From Chara braunii (Eukaryota > Streptophyta > Charophyceae > Charales > Characeae), in the NCBI GenBank assembly GCA_003427395.1, contig BFEA01000030.1, positions 1,220,978-1,265,992 on the forward strand: DNA of 45,015 bases. Reading direction: 5' to 3'. Every line of letters starts with the position of its first letter. Position 1 is the stretch's first letter. The position numbers were made by a program, and so were the translations under genes. This document shows positions 30,048-41,318 of this stretch, piece by piece. A model generated the notes under the pieces. That model searched no databases, had not been told where the DNA came from, and saw nothing but the letters and a program-made list of their open reading frames with translations.

Positions 30048-30950
30048 CTTTTTTCAGGGCCGACGTACAGCCTTGGTCCCATTTCCACATTGCCTCTTTC
30101 TTTAGCAGTCTGCGAAGGGGAACAGCGATTGCAGAGAAGTTCGTTATGAACTTTCTGTAATAGTTAGTCAATCCTAAGAACGATCTCAACTCTGTAAGAG
30201 TACGTGGTGTTGGCCAATCTCTAATCGCTGCAATCTTGCTATTCTCAGGCTTTATGCCATCACCATCTAAAACGTGGCCCAAATACAAAATCTCTGTCTT
30301 GGCCCATTCGCACTTGTTTGCGTTAATCTTGAAGTTTGTTTCTTGCAACCTTTTCAAGATCTGCCTCAGATGATCCTCGTGGTCCTGGAGGGTCTTGCTA
30401 AAAATCAAAATATCATCTAAGTAAACTACTACAAACCTGTCTAACCACGACCTAAACAAATCATTCATACACCGCTGGAATGTGGTCGGTGCATTAGTTA
30501 GTCCAAAGGGCATGACTATGAACTCATAATGCCTATATCTAGTCATGAACGCCGTTTTATACTGATCGTCAGGTACCCTGACTTCAAATCTATCTTGGTG
30601 AAGTACTTGCAGCCCTGCACCCGATCCAACAGATCGTCTATACTAGGCAGTGGTGCTGCATTCTTCACTGTTACGACGTTAAGACCCCTATAGTCAATAC
30701 ACATTCTAAGCTCTCCCTCTTTCTTGGGGACAAAGAGAACAGGTGCTCCAAATGGAGACAAATTGGGCCTAATCCAACCCTTCTCGAGGAGTTCGTCTAA
30801 CTGTCTGCACAATTCCTCTAACTCCTTGGGAGACATTCTATACACTGCTCCTTTGGGAGTCTTACTGCCAGGCTCTATCTCAATGCGGTGTTGGATAGGA
30901 CGTGGAACTACTCTTGATGGAGCCTTTGATAGATATGCATACTCTTCCAA
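30004..30950 (-). pseudogene. pol: Reverse transcriptase of Ty3-B
   Basis: Two frames meet at about 30545: 30950-30543 holds [31 protein letters not shown] and motif [12 protein letters not shown]; 30546-30004 holds YEFIVMPFGLTNAPTTFQ, the catalytic box YLDDILIFSK and the connection (FLGLTNYYRKFI). All RT catalytic residues are intact; only the frameshift between motifs A and B breaks the protein. Typical Ty3/gypsy length. Confidence 0.9.
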
Positions 30951-31106
30951 GAGCTTGGCAATAAGTGGGTTAGTAGGTTCCTATTTCTTAGGCTCAGTGA
31001 CTGGCCTAACATAGGTCACAAAAATATGCTCTTCTAACTGCTCCTTCTTCACTAATCGTGCGAACATTGGAGCATTGAGACAACAATGTGCCAGAGGGTT
31101 GTCTAC

Positions 31107-31658
31107 TCATGACACTTGAAACAAGCGAGCCGTCTTGACGTCACCTGAAGGACTAGGAAGCCTACACTCATGCTCTCTCAAGTGCAGTGTGGCTCTTGCT
31201 GCCTCTCCCCAATCCATTCCTAGGACCATGTCAAACGGAAGATTGTCCTCTACGAGGAGAATCAAGGAATGGAAAACTTTTTCTACCTTCCCATCTTTCT
31301 CTAGGCAAAAGTATGCTTGGACTCCCTCAACGTAATCCTCGATTCGCATAGTGCGATTGTTTGCGAGGATACTGACTGAAGGCTTTTGGACCTTTAGATT
31401 CAGCCTCAGCTTCTGCAACGCTTTACGACTGATATAGCTACAGGTGACCCCACTATCTATTAGGGCCCCTACTCTGCCTCTAAAAACTTCTACATCTACT
31501 AGCAGTAGCTGCCCTTTTTCATCCTTCTTCATCTTGACCCAGGCTGTCATCCTTTCCTTTAACTCTTCTGCGAGTCCTGTGAGGGAAGCACCTAGAGAGA
31601 CTCTAACACAAGCAGTCTCTGGATAGCTAACTAGGCGCTGGCCAATAACCTCTGCCAT
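31107..31658 (-). CDS. Aspartic protease of Ty3-B
   Basis: Retropepsin-like domain: GALIDSGVTCSYISR carries the active-site D-S-G, and FDMVLGMDWG is the second conserved block. The frame runs about 183 residues to a stop at 31107. A Met-rich, basic N-terminal part (AWVKMKKDEKGQLLLVD) links it to the gag end. Sense is lost between 31107 and 30950, where a stop and possible frameshift separate it from the RT. Confidence 0.8.
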   Translation of the reverse strand: MAEVIGQRLVSYPETACVRVSLGASLTGLAEELKERMTAWVKMKKDEKGQLLLVDVEVFRGRVGALIDSGVTCSYISRKALQKLRLNLKVQKPSVSILANNRTMRIEDYVEGVQAYFCLEKDGKVEKVFHSLILLVEDNLPFDMVLGMDWGEAARATLHLREHECRLPSPSGDVKTARLFQVS

Positions 31659-32240
31659 AGGTACATGTGGGTTGGGAGTTTCTTTGTGGCACGGACACTC
31701 TTCTCCACATGGCCTAGGGGTAAGGGCAGTTGCGACCCCTACCGGCGGTTGTCTTTTGCTGCCTATGCAGCAGATCGTCGGGCATCCCTATACTTGGGGT
31801 AATATTTGATGATGTGCCCCGGGTCACCGTAGTAAATGCACTGACCCTCATCTATCCTCCTCTCCCAAACGGTATGTTCCATGCCCAACGATTCCCAGGG
31901 TCTGCCTCAGAGTGCCATTCACCCCTTTTGGGAAGTGATCGATTAGAACGCGGACGACTTTGCAGGGGATCGTGACCCCTTTGTCCCACTTGGTGGTTAC
32001 CTCTACCACCAGCCCCTGGCCGCCCTGTCCTCGATCACCAAAGGCCTAGCCCCTTCCTCTCCCTTGCGGCCTCCCTCCAGCCGCGACAGCAACATAGGTA
32101 CTCCCCTGGCCAGTGCTACTGTCCTCATCATTGAGACCCCACTCTATCTCACTATATGGGACCTCTTCCATACCACCTCCACCTAGTGTAAGCATCAGAT
32201 GATCCTTGGCCCTGACTTGGCCTGAGATGGTACATCCCTT
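31659..32240 (-). pseudogene. Nucleocapsid region of Ty3-B gag, decayed
   Basis: Between gag and protease the minus strand reads, in broken frames, an Arg/Gly-rich segment. Near 31795-31845 it reads CIYYGDPGHIIKYYP, which looks like a CX2CX4HX4C knuckle with two Cys changed to Tyr (TGY to TAY). No intact frame remains. Confidence 0.5.
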
Positions 32241-33017
32241 TCACTTTTTCCCTTTATTGAGGTCCTTGTGCCAAAAAGTGGTAACTGGCGTGGACTGGGC
32301 CTTGTAAGCAACAATTTCTCTACTCAATTGATCATACGTCATATTGGGTTGTTGCTTCTTGTCATAGAAGTGCGCTTGCAGACTTTCGGGCATGGCACGA
32401 AAGAACAACTGTAACAGTTGGGGCTCAGAAACCCTATGGTCCGGGACGACAACAAGTTCGTCCATGGCGCCTTTGAGTGCCCTGGCACTCTTCCATGGTC
32501 GAGAGTGGATGGTTTGCAGTTTGTCAGAGGCTTTGAGGCCCCTAGTGACATCTGCAAACCGATCTCGAAGAGCTTTGAGGAACTCACTGAGAGGTGTGAT
32601 AGCAGAATATGCTAATATGTCATTATCACATCTAGTGGTGTGGGCTAATGACGTGGCAAAGCTGGATGCTTCCTCTCTGAGGGCGTGGAAGGTGACGAGG
32701 ACTTGTTCCTCGGGGATGATATTCTGGAGGTGCACATAAGAGTTTATGTTCGCCTCCCAATTATCAAAGTTCTCTCCCTTTTTCCCACTGTAGGCATCAG
32801 GGAACTTCACTTTCACGCGTTCCCTACGTGGGCGTGCTTCCTCCTCCTTTGGGGCCACTACCTTAGCAGCTTCTATGGCGCCTGTGCAAAATTTTTCCAA
32901 GATGTCTAATCGTGCCTGCACTTCTGTGCCCACACGCATCATCATATCGTGCGCAAAATCTCTAAATCCTATGCGTATGGACTGCAGGGCAATATCATGG
33001 CCCCTCAGGTAGTACAT
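32241..33017 (-). pseudogene. gag: Gag capsid domain of Ty3-B
   Basis: Retrotransposon gag domain: FPDAYSGKKGENFDNWEANI, a Trp-containing start of the capsid fold, then FLKALRDRFADVTRGLKASD and LLQLFFRAMPESLQAHF, the usual helical blocks. It forms the particle shell. The frame ends at 32241 before the knuckle region and connects upstream to a coiled-coil N-terminus in another frame, so it is a broken gene even though this 258-codon stretch is open. Confidence 0.8.
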
Positions 33018-33690
33018 TTGCTCTTGTTGTGCCTTAGCATCACCTCCACATTCTTGCCTATGATCTCCACTTTATTTTGGAGATCAATTTTCACTGCCAA
33101 CCTTGCATGTTGTTCCCCTGCGACAGCCAACTCTTTCTCTATCTCTGATGTCGCCTCCAATCGCCTCCTTCTTTCCCTTGTGAGGCGCAACTTCCACTCC
33201 ATCTTCTTCTCATCCTCCAACGCCTGAGCTGCAGGGGATCTCTCTCTGCTTGTATTTCCTTTATCGCTGCCTCCCTCTCCTCCTGGGGAACATACAACAT
33301 AGCTTCCTCTTCTTCTCCCAGCGACAAGTTGGCTACCCACTCCATCACCATCTTCTCCAACCTCTTGTCTGCTTCCTTCATGCCACTTGACTCCCCTCTT
33401 TCCCTAGTTCTCACATTTCGCTCCAGGGGAGTCTCAAGTTTTTCCTCCTCCTCTTCTTCTTCTTCTTCTTCTTCCACAACTGTTGCAACTGCTTCTTTTC
33501 TTTTTGCAGCAGGTTCAACTCTTCCTCAAACTCTTTCTCCTTCTTGGCCTTCTCTGCCAAGAGAGCCACCTTCTCCGCCTTCTTCTCTAACTCCTTTTTC
33601 CCTTTTCTGGCCTTCTGCTATGCCAGAATCTTCACAGCCTCCACTTCCTGCTCCTTTGTGTAAGGAGTGGTCCCTGTACCACCCCTAGTC
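33005..33690 (-). pseudogene. gag: Coiled-coil N-terminus of Ty3-B gag
   Basis: The minus strand reads TPYTKEQEVEAVKILA, a TAG, then a Lys/Glu/Leu-rich stretch (KKELEKKAEKVALLAEKAKK, LNLLQKEKKQLQQLWKKKKK) that would form a long coiled coil. It changes frame around the GAA/AAG-type run at 33445-33476, where slippage is likely; the frame 33340-33005 carries on with another Glu/Arg-rich helix (EDEKKMEWKLRLTRERRRRL). Its likely role is multimerisation of Gag. Confidence 0.6.
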
Positions 33691-34850
33691 TCGACCCTAT
33701 ACAAGGACGTGTGCCAGAAGCCTCATGGGAACAGGAGACACCAAAGGGTCCCCCACAGGGAGAACCCCACGAGCAAGCCATACATCGGATAGTCATCCAT
33801 GGTGGATGGTGCACAACAAGTGACTGTTCCACTCCTCACCACGTAGACTTACCCATAGACTGACTGACTGACTAACTTTGTAAGGACGACAGAGTCTTCC
33901 CCTTAGTTCGAGACAGGTTACCACAGCCGACGGAAGCTTTCGCCACCACTGTTCGTTACAACCCAGACCCTGATGCCTTGCACCTGCGGTCAAACCCACC
34001 TGGCTTTCACTCCGGTTTAGATCCCTGTCAACCAGGGTCTCTAGCCTAAACCTATTGCTATGGCTGTCACTATAGGACTTCACTACTGATCAGGAGGCAT
34101 TTAAGGAGATCCCCCATAACTCCTCATAAATTCTTTAGCGTCACAGACAGGACGACGTGATCAGCGAAGTCCTCTCAAGACTTAGACAACTGGTTGTGCA
34201 GCCCACAACTCGGATTTTGGGCCAACCATGCCACACCGTGCAGCCCGTCGGTCTGTACCGGTCCTTGGGAGGGTTACGCCTCCTGGACGTGTTAGTCGTC
34301 AGACATGGACAACAGCCCTACTCAGCCCGTGTGGGTTTGGTCAACACAGCCCTACAACCTCATACACGGAGTTCCTATCACCTGGACAGAAGTGATTCAA
34401 TGCAGAAAGAAGAGACAAACAGACTCAGCAAGTACCATGGGGTGAGTGCACATCCATAGGGCGAGGGGATAGGTTGAAGGCTTGGCGAGATTATACCAAC
34501 TCCAGCTTGGTCAATGTCTCAGTCAGCGGCCTTGGTCAACGCCGGTCAACCTTCTTGGTCAACGTCGGTCAACGCCTTGGTCAAACTCTCCAAGCTCGGC
34601 TATGGCTGCCGACCCTCTCTCCTTCTCTCTCGCCCTCCTCCTCTCTTCTTCTTCACCCCTGGCTAAGGCTTCTCTCTCCTCCTTCGTCTCTCCTTCCTCC
34701 TTTACTTTCTTTCTTCCTTCCAACTTCGTCTTCGTCACCCCCATTCTCCTTCTTCTTCGTCGGATCCGAGCTTGGCGGCTATGGCCACCACCTTTCTCCT
34801 TCGTCGGCCGCACAACAATCTTCTCTCTCTTCGTCTTTGTTGTTGTCAGC

Positions 34851-34930
<80 letters not shown>

Positions 34931-35386
34931 CTTCTTCGTTCGTCGTCGTCTTCCCCCTTGCAAATTCAACAGCTATGGCCGCCCTTCTATTTCGTGGCGC
35001 AGCGGTCTTCTCCGATAGCGCGGCAACTTTCTCCCTCGTCGGTGATGGTCTTCTTCGTCACTGGTGCGGCGGACCTCTTAGTGGGGCCAAACAATGGCGC
35101 GCAGCAACTTCGCGCGAGAACTTTCGGCAACGGACGCACCAGGCAGCAGCGGGGCGCACCACAAACCAACGGGACGCAACGCAGCAACGGCGAGAGGCGC
35201 GCGGGATTATGAGCGGCACCTCTAGCAGCAGGTGCCGATGTGGCACGATCTGATGTGGCACGCTGTCCTCCTCTCCCTGCGCTGATGTGGTGCTTACGTG
35301 GTGCCTGCTCCTTACGATGGCCCCCGATGACAACGATGATGGCGAGGACGATCGCAGCAGCGGCAATCAACGGGACAGCGGGAACC
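33691..35386 (-). other. Leader of Ty3-B between primer site and gag
   Basis: About 1.7 kb without a convincing gene. It contains a pyrimidine-rich stretch with a (CT)n run at about 34858-34927 and short TTGGTCAACG repeats around 34500-34600. Apparent frames of 140-260 codons here follow the CT bias and are not supported. Confidence 0.6.
34858..34927. repeat. (CT)n microsatellite
   Basis: About 35 uninterrupted CT units in the Ty3-B leader; reads as poly-Ser-Leu or poly-Arg-Glu in the six frames, which explains spurious open frames. Confidence 0.95.
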
Positions 35387-35399
35387 AACTCCGATACCA
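35387..35399 (-). promoter_or_regulatory. Primer binding site (tRNA-iMet type) of Ty3-B
   Basis: Minus strand TGGTATCGGAGTT starts one base after the LTR end TGATTGCA. It carries the same A-to-G variant as the Ty3-A primer site. This fixes element orientation and the 5' LTR edge. Confidence 0.82.
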
Positions 35400-35400
35400 A

Positions 35401-36250
35401 TGCAATCAGACTTGTCAACTTTGACTTTCAGCATGCATACGAACAGATGACGATGAAGCTGGCGACGAGCGCCCACACAAAGCTCAGAGATAATGAAGCC
35501 AAGAACACAACTCAGATTCGAACTTGTCATGGCCAGCTATGGCTGACACGTGCACTCTCAACAACTTGTTCGTACACATACACTGGATCTCCCTGGATGT
35601 CCCGACACACACACACACACACACAACTCTCTCACACACTAACACCTACTGACATGCTGACATGGCGGCTATGGCTGCCTTCTTCCTCCTACACTAACAA
35701 GCTTGGCTATGGTCGACTTCCTCCTCTTAGCCCTCTTCTTCCTCGGGCACCTCCAGACCTCCTTGCACAAGACGCTCAGGCAGCGCTTCCGCACGGCTCA
35801 CAGGCAGAATGAATGAATGACTTGACGCTGCCTCTTGATTTATACTTCGGATTGTCAATGGTCTGCCTTCAGCCCCTGGGCCCGGGGTGCACACAGTCCC
35901 GCATGGTACTTGCTGACTTGACAAAGTGCGAACGGGACTGGGTACCGCTGACTGGGCAAAGTTAGTCTACCCACTTGCCCACTTGCCTACGGTCTACTTC
36001 CTAGGCACTACGAAAGGTCGCTTCGGACCTTCCGGAAGACTACAGACTTGACCTTTCAGGACTGTAGCAGCTACGACCTTGACCTTTCGGTACTGTAGCA
36101 GCTACGACCTCTACCATTGCTAAGACTCCTATCCTACGGACCTACGGTTCAAGACCCGACGACCATCCTACCTACAGCAACTTTCAAGACACACGTCGTG
36201 GGTTCAAACACACACGGGTCTACTGGTACTGTACACGGGTAAGGGCGAGG
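35401..36250 (-). repeat. 5' LTR of Ty3-B (right copy)
   Basis: Matches 26883-28004 less the artefactual duplication and with a shorter CA block. The match stops at GAGGTCTGGG, about 22 bases short of the proposed TG start seen in the left copy, so the outer end is truncated and no target-site duplication can be confirmed. Confidence 0.82.
35838..35844 (-). promoter_or_regulatory. TATA box in the Ty3-B 5' LTR
   Basis: Minus strand TATAAAT (GTATAAATCAAG context) in the middle of the LTR, a plausible core promoter for the element RNA. The other LTR lacks this segment. Confidence 0.5.
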
Positions 36251-36580
36251 TCTGGGTGAAGAGGACTAGACTGGAGGACACGAAATGCGAGCGCGCTCGA
36301 TTAGCGCTATTTTCTGCACCCACTATGAGCGCTAATGTTTTGCGCAGTCTCCCGGTACCTCACGGTACCGCCCTGCAGCAACCGCGTGGGGAAACCTGTT
36401 GCGCCAAGCACACTTGGTTTCAAATTCGAGTGGGAAACCAAGCGGAGTCGCCACGCCTTCGGGTGTGGCAAGAGAGAACCATCTCAAGGTGCATCACATA
36501 ACGGACAAGGCAACGCAGGAACAAGACAACCAAGACCATCAAGTAGCCACAACAAGATGCAAATCCCTAGTACTTGGTAA
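36251..36580. other. Noncoding flank between Ty3-B and LINE-3el
   Basis: No gene. It contains the palindrome GAGCGCGCTC and a TGGTTTC/GAAACCA hairpin at about 36416-36441. An AGCGCTAAT-type motif resembles one near 18680, but too briefly to call a shared repeat. Confidence 0.4.
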
Positions 36581-37075
36581 AGGAGGAATGCAGCCAAGCA
36601 AAGAGGAGGAGGGAAAATAGAACAGGAGAGGAAGAGACGGGGAAAGGACAGAGAAGGGTGAAAGGAGTCGAACTTGACGCAATCAAGTATCCAAGGGAAA
36701 GGCGACATGTCTGGGAATGAGTGAGGCCAGAGATATATGAGTATATCGACGTACGAAGCGAGCGGGTAAAAAGGGGAAAGAGACAAAGATTGGGAAGAAA
36801 CAAGGAGGAACAGTAGGGGAAGGGCAAGCCCCAACAAAGAAGGAACGGGGACGGGCAAAGCCACAAAAGGAAATCGGGGAGGATCGAGGAAAAGGAAGCG
36901 AGGAGAAGTGGAGGAAGAGTTTAAGAAGCAGGCGGACAGGAAGAGGGGGGTGGGGGAGGGAAATACCTTTGGGGGATCAAGTAACGCCCGAAGGATCGGG
37001 GAGAGAGAGAGAGAAGGGGACCCGGGGAGGGAGAAGGTGATTGGAAGGAGAACGGAGGAGGGAGTAGAGCGGCTG
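36581..37075 (+). other. Purine-rich 5' region of LINE-3el
   Basis: About 500 bases in which the plus strand is strongly enriched in G and A. An A/C-rich leader (37080-37200) follows. No gene is supported: the long minus-strand frame across it is an artefact of pyrimidine bias (Ser/Leu/Phe/Pro only). Confidence 0.55.
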
Positions 37076-37207
37076 GGATAATTCAACATACACAAATAAA
37101 TATATTCTGTAAAAACAACAGATAACAACAAAAAAAGATTGCAGAAACAATAGTAAAACAACAAAAAACAACAAAAACAAACGAAACGTGGGGGGAGTCG
37201 CACCATC

Positions 37208-37516
37208 ATGAGGCCACCCAATAGGCTACAACGTGCGCACAAACGACTGGATTCGATGCTGTTTTACAGCGGAGCAATGCGACAACTGGCAGATCAACAG
37301 CTCCGGCACAAACGTTGGACGTATCAGAACAATGACACAAAACTTACAATCAGAAAGGACGGGCAGCAGACCGAAGACACAGGGATTCTGACGGAGGAGG
37401 AGAAGGTGATGGAGTCTCGAGGGAAGATGGCCCAGGAGTCGAGCAATGGGCAGTCACAACTTACTCTGACGGAGGAAGACAAAGAGAGAGGGGGGTCACT
37501 CCGGGAGTCCAGTTAG
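37208..37516 (+). CDS. Small ORF upstream of LINE-3el ORF1
   Basis: ATG 37208 gives 102 residues, Gln/Lys/Glu-rich and hydrophilic, ending at TAG 37514. It could be the N-terminus of ORF1 separated by a stop or frameshift, or an upstream ORF in the leader. No domain recognised. Confidence 0.3.
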   Translation: MRPPNRLQRAHKRLDSMLFYSGAMRQLADQQLRHKRWTYQNNDTKLTIRKDGQQTEDTGILTEEEKVMESRGKMAQESSNGQSQLTLTEEDKERGGSLRESS

Positions 37517-37660
37517 GGCCCGTCACAGCTTACCTGGGCAGAAAAACTTTGAAACCCCCTTCATCGACATAACCTGACCATCCAAAGAGGCCAAAGCGGC
37601 CTGCGGACCGGAAAACTAGACATCCCCCTGGACGGCCTTCCACCAGCACGGGCGTTTTTC

Positions 37661-38920
37661 ATGACAAAGTTCCTGACCCCGTCAGAGACACGGGTGGTAT
37701 CGCATGGAGGAAAGCAGACTATGGTCAAGGCATACCCAAAAACTGGCATAGTGAACCGGGACGAGATCTATATGAAACACGCCAGTAACTGGGTGTTCCA
37801 TGACGAAGCAGTCTTCAAATCGACCAACGATAAAGCCAAGTGGATTGGCCACCGGCTGGAAACTCTGAAAGGAAGTGCCGATTTGGCCCGCGACCAATTC
37901 CTGATCCAGCCGGTCTCCAACACCCTTTTCACCGTTTTGAGTTTGCACGATTCAGACAAAATTACGATCGACGGATGGAAGCGCCTTCGTTGTGAACGAT
38001 CGGAGGTTCGAATCTACCCATGGATGCCACCGAGAGGAGTGGGTCCGGAAGAGAGGAGAGCACAACTAATGCAGGATTTCCACTGGGTAGAGTTTCGACA
38101 TATCCCAGTCGAAACACAGGCTGCGTTTGTATATGATTTCGGATTGATGTACGATATTGTTGCGTTCATCGATCCGCTCCCCTCCCACGTGGCTAAAAGG
38201 GACGACTACCTGATGCTCGCGCTAGACTTTCCCCAGGGCCAGCCTTTCTCCCTCGACGATGTCATCCCATATCAGGTAGGGGGAAAAGAGTACATGATTC
38301 ATACAACACATAAGCTGAGGCCGTGGTGCCACAAGTGCAAAGCATACGGTCACGTGAGCACATAATATACCTGTCCACTACACACGCAAAAAAGGGCCCG
38401 ACAAACGGGCAGACTGTTGAGAGACCCGTTTAAAATGACTCATTGGAGGACAGTAGACCCGGGCCGTGAAGGTTGGGTCTACATTGAAGATCGTACGAAG
38501 GAAGGTACCGTAGTGGGGTGGAAATGGGAACGAGCTGGAGAACCAGACTGGGGAACGCGTCCCCCCAACACATGGACCCCCCCGGCTCCGGTGGAGGATA
38601 AGGTACAGGAGACACAAATGACCCGTCCGCAGGGGGGTGCGGACGACTTGGGCTGGAAGAGGGTGGGGACGAAAGGAGGGAAAGGAGGGAAAGAAGCCTG
38701 GGTCTAGAAACCACAGACGGAACCCGGACCGGCGCGGGACGATACTAACCCCCGCGGCACCCCGGGCCCTGCCGCTGAGCAGTACATCAGGGATGAGGAA
38801 GTGGTAGAGAGCACGGGGTCCCATCAAAAGCAACTCACCCCTGCAGAACAGCAACAACAGAAACAACAGAGCGGGTCTGAGGCCACAAGGGAAAGAGTGG
38901 AAAGGAAAGGATGCCAGTGA
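37661..38920 (+). pseudogene. ORF1 protein of LINE-3el, N-terminal part and knuckle
   Basis: ATG 37661. The segment LFTVLSLHDSDKITIDGWKR and EVRIYPWMP, then DFHWVEFRHIPVETQAAF, resembles the DUF4283-like RNA-binding domain of plant LINE and related gag-like proteins. A zinc knuckle at 38327-38374 has CX2CX4HX6C spacing, with a TAA (38363) inside it. The same frame continues 38417-38707 (Trp-rich WRTVDPGREGWVYIEDRT), TAG 38705, then a Gln/Glu-rich stretch to about 38918. RNA binding is the likely role. Confidence 0.72.
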
Positions 38921-39851
38921 TAAGAGAAGAGATCACCAATAACCCCCCCAATCAGTTGGAACAAGAGAAAGCAAGGGAACAACAGGAGAATCAGGAGGGG
39001 GCGGGTGATATGGAGGTGGAAGCGGAGCCGAAGGGGGAAGGAAACTCGGTGCCAGAAGAGGGGATAGCAGAAGGAAACCCCCCCGGGGGACTGCCAGAAG
39101 CCATTGACCCCTTCCATGCTGCCTTTGACTCGGAACCGATGGAAGTGGACCCCCTTCCGGTAAATGCCAGTATGTCACCAGAAGGCTTGTCCCGGAAGGA
39201 AACCCAGATGGAAATGAGGAGGGGGGACCCCCACCGAATATGCCTACAGAACAGAAATTGGTTGCTATTGCAGATTGGCTGGTGGGGAACTTGAAAGCGA
39301 AACACGGGCCCCTCACTGACGAATTCTGGGATAAGACATACCTAGAGCTATTCCCGATGCTCGACACGAGCGCCTCACTCAAACATGTGCTGGATAATGG
39401 ACTGCAACCCGGTGTGGGATGGAAGGAAGCATGGCACAGATTGACGACAATTGTATTTACACGATTTCAACCGCCACACACTGCAGCAACAACAGAAGCG
39501 GAACAGGAAGGGGCCCCACCGGTGACAGAGTCTGATCACCAAGAGACACAGACCCTCCAGGGGCCGAAACAACAGGACCCGCCGCCAGACCCAGATCCTC
39601 CGGACCCGGAAGAGAACGAACCTCTGGACCTGGTACGGAAAAGAAAGCTCAGACAACTCGTAGAGATGGGTGGCGACTCTGGCCCACTGTCACAGGAGGC
39701 TGTGATGTTCATCCCGGTTCGGAAGAAAGATGAGAAATGGGAGGTGGGCCTGTTCCCTGATGAGAACGGAAAACAAGGGACTGTCACGTTACACGGTTGG
39801 TCGTCGTTCTGGGCGGAGCCACAAAACAGTCATTCAGAGGCAGCAACATAA
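38911..39851 (+). pseudogene. ORF1 C-terminal region of LINE-3el
   Basis: Two overlapping frames (38911-39294 and 39240-39851) read as one protein with a frameshift near 39250. The first is Glu/Pro/Gly-rich. The second holds a folded-looking segment (PLTDEFWDKTYLELFPMLDT, GWKEAWHRLTTIVFTRF), an Asp/Pro linker and a final strand-rich segment (AVMFIPVRKKDEKWEVGLFP). I do not recognise the domain; it sits where LINE-1el also has an unassigned ORF1 C-terminal domain. Confidence 0.5.
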
Positions 39852-40189
39852 ATTCTGCAAATACAATTGGAGTCTTATATTGCAGAATCCCTGCCGCCAG
39901 GGGCACATGCCCTAGCCTCAATCACAACCGGTCCTGGTAAGATAGCGCAGAGGGGCGTCTATATCTGCTATGACCCATCCAAGGAGGCAGGCCTGAAATG
40001 ATTCTCCCATACCCAATTACTCAATTTGCAAAGGGTCAAGATTGGACACAGCGCCACCTGGACCGAACAGGATGTCCAGCGAGGCTTATGTGCACTCCTT
40101 AGACTGGGCCAGGACTGGGACTCGGACCTGCTGCCGTGGACCCGCCTGTAGGACGTTGACTAAGGAATGAGGATAAAAAGAATAATCTG
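39852..40189 (+). other. ORF1/ORF2 junction of LINE-3el
   Basis: Broken frames, with stops around 39850 and 40000. ORF2 probably starts within it or just after (an ATG lies at 40167), but no start is certain. Confidence 0.35.
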
Positions 40190-40913
40190 CGAAAAATGGA
40201 CCCAGTCAAAGCGGTGTATGGAAAGGACCGGATTTGGAACCACCACAGGAGAACAGCAGACCTGGACTTGCGCTCCTGGAACGTAAACGGTCTGGCCTCC
40301 TGCAAGCCGAAGAAGCAAAATGCAATATGGGACTTAATGAGAGGGGTGGGGGGAAGGAAGTGGTAGTTTGCATCCAGGAAACACACCTGATGGACACCCC
40401 GGAGCATAACCGGTGCACTGGGTGGTAGACCAAAACGACAGACGATGGGTGTCTATCTTGGTTATGTTGGAACTCGAAATCGTCTGCATTGTGTGTATTT
40501 ACGCTCCCTGTACTGTGTGGGAGAGAAGGATTTTCTTCGAGAACATTCAAGCACAAATCCCGAAAGGGGTTCCGGTCATTATAGCAGGAGACTGCAATGC
40601 GGCCCCTGATCGATGGATGGACAGATTGCGGACACCCTCCCCAGCCCCGGCGTATATTGAGGAGGACGAGCGGATAATAAATGACTTATGTCTGTCATTA
40701 AAAGTCTTTGACTCCTTCCGAAAGCTAAGCCCAGACACACGGTTTTTTTCATGTCTGCGAAAAACTGGAACTAAAAACCAATCCAGATCCCGTATCGACC
40801 TGATCCTCATATCAGAAGACTTGGGGGGATCCCTCCTGTTAGCAGCCATCTTGCCCTCCAGCCCTTACCTGGGCCAAGATCACAAAATGTGTACGACCAT
40901 TCTGTCCTTTTGA
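40190..40913 (+). pseudogene. AP-like endonuclease of LINE-3el
   Basis: Signatures appear in order but in shifting frames: LRSWNVNGLASCKPKKQNA (40270 on), then VVVCIQETHL with the catalytic Glu in the next frame, then frame 40413-40913 with IVCIVCIYAP, VIIAGDCNAAPD (Asp and Asn) and SRIDLILISEDL. The last His is seen as QDHKM, where SDH is usual. Two frameshifts (near 40360 and 40420) inactivate it. Target-site nicking is its known role. Confidence 0.8.
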
Positions 40914-41318
40914 AAAAAAAACGACCACGGACCGGGCTTTTACAAGCTTAATACCCGTATCCTGCTGCAGAAAACTTTTCAGAACTATGTCACAGACTGC
41001 TGGAAATATTGGCGCGAGCAAAAACAACACTTTCAACAGGAGATAGATTGGTTTAACAACGGTTTGTTTTACCTAGGCAAAAAATGCCAAGAATTTTCTA
41101 AACTTTTAGCGGCCAGAAAGCATCAGCAGGAGATGGAATTACACCAACAATTACAACAGCTTGAGCACCAAGACCAGACAAATGATATTCAAAACTCACA
41201 ATCGGCGGGGTATACAAAAATTCGAACGCTGCGACAACAACTCCAAAACTTTGCCACACAACGCTGAGAAGGCACACAGATAAGAAGGAGACTGACAAGA
41301 CACCAAACAAAAGGAACA
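40914..41318 (+). pseudogene. ORF2 linker of LINE-3el
   Basis: Gln/His/Leu-rich helical linker (KHQQEMELHQQLQQLEHQ, frame 41064-41267) between endonuclease and RT, interrupted by stops. It matches the charged linker of LINE-1el in position and style. Confidence 0.5.

Larger units (their letters stand above)
26883..36250 (-). mobile_element. Ty3/gypsy retrotransposon Ty3-B
   Basis: Both ends carry the same roughly 0.86-1.1 kb repeat; between them, on the minus strand, lie a leader, coiled-coil gag, protease, RT, RNase H and integrase. A tRNA-iMet primer site adjoins the right LTR and a purine-rich tract adjoins the left LTR, so the right LTR is the 5' one. The insertion falls at the end of the second 154-bp repeat. 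Reading frames are broken in gag, RT and integrase. Confidence 0.88.

Noticed and set aside
34474-35253. 259-codon plus-strand open frame in the Ty3-B leader
   Set aside because: Spans a long (CT)n microsatellite; composition is Ser/Leu repeat and the region is the element leader on the other strand.
36410-36450. Possible tRNA gene or SINE B box near the GGTTTCAAATTCGAG stretch
   Set aside because: B-box match is imperfect, no A box at proper distance and no cloverleaf can be drawn.
36484-37242. 252-codon minus-strand open frame with hydrophobic residues
   Set aside because: It is the complement of a purine-rich tract; the product is almost only Ser, Leu, Phe and Pro and has no domain.
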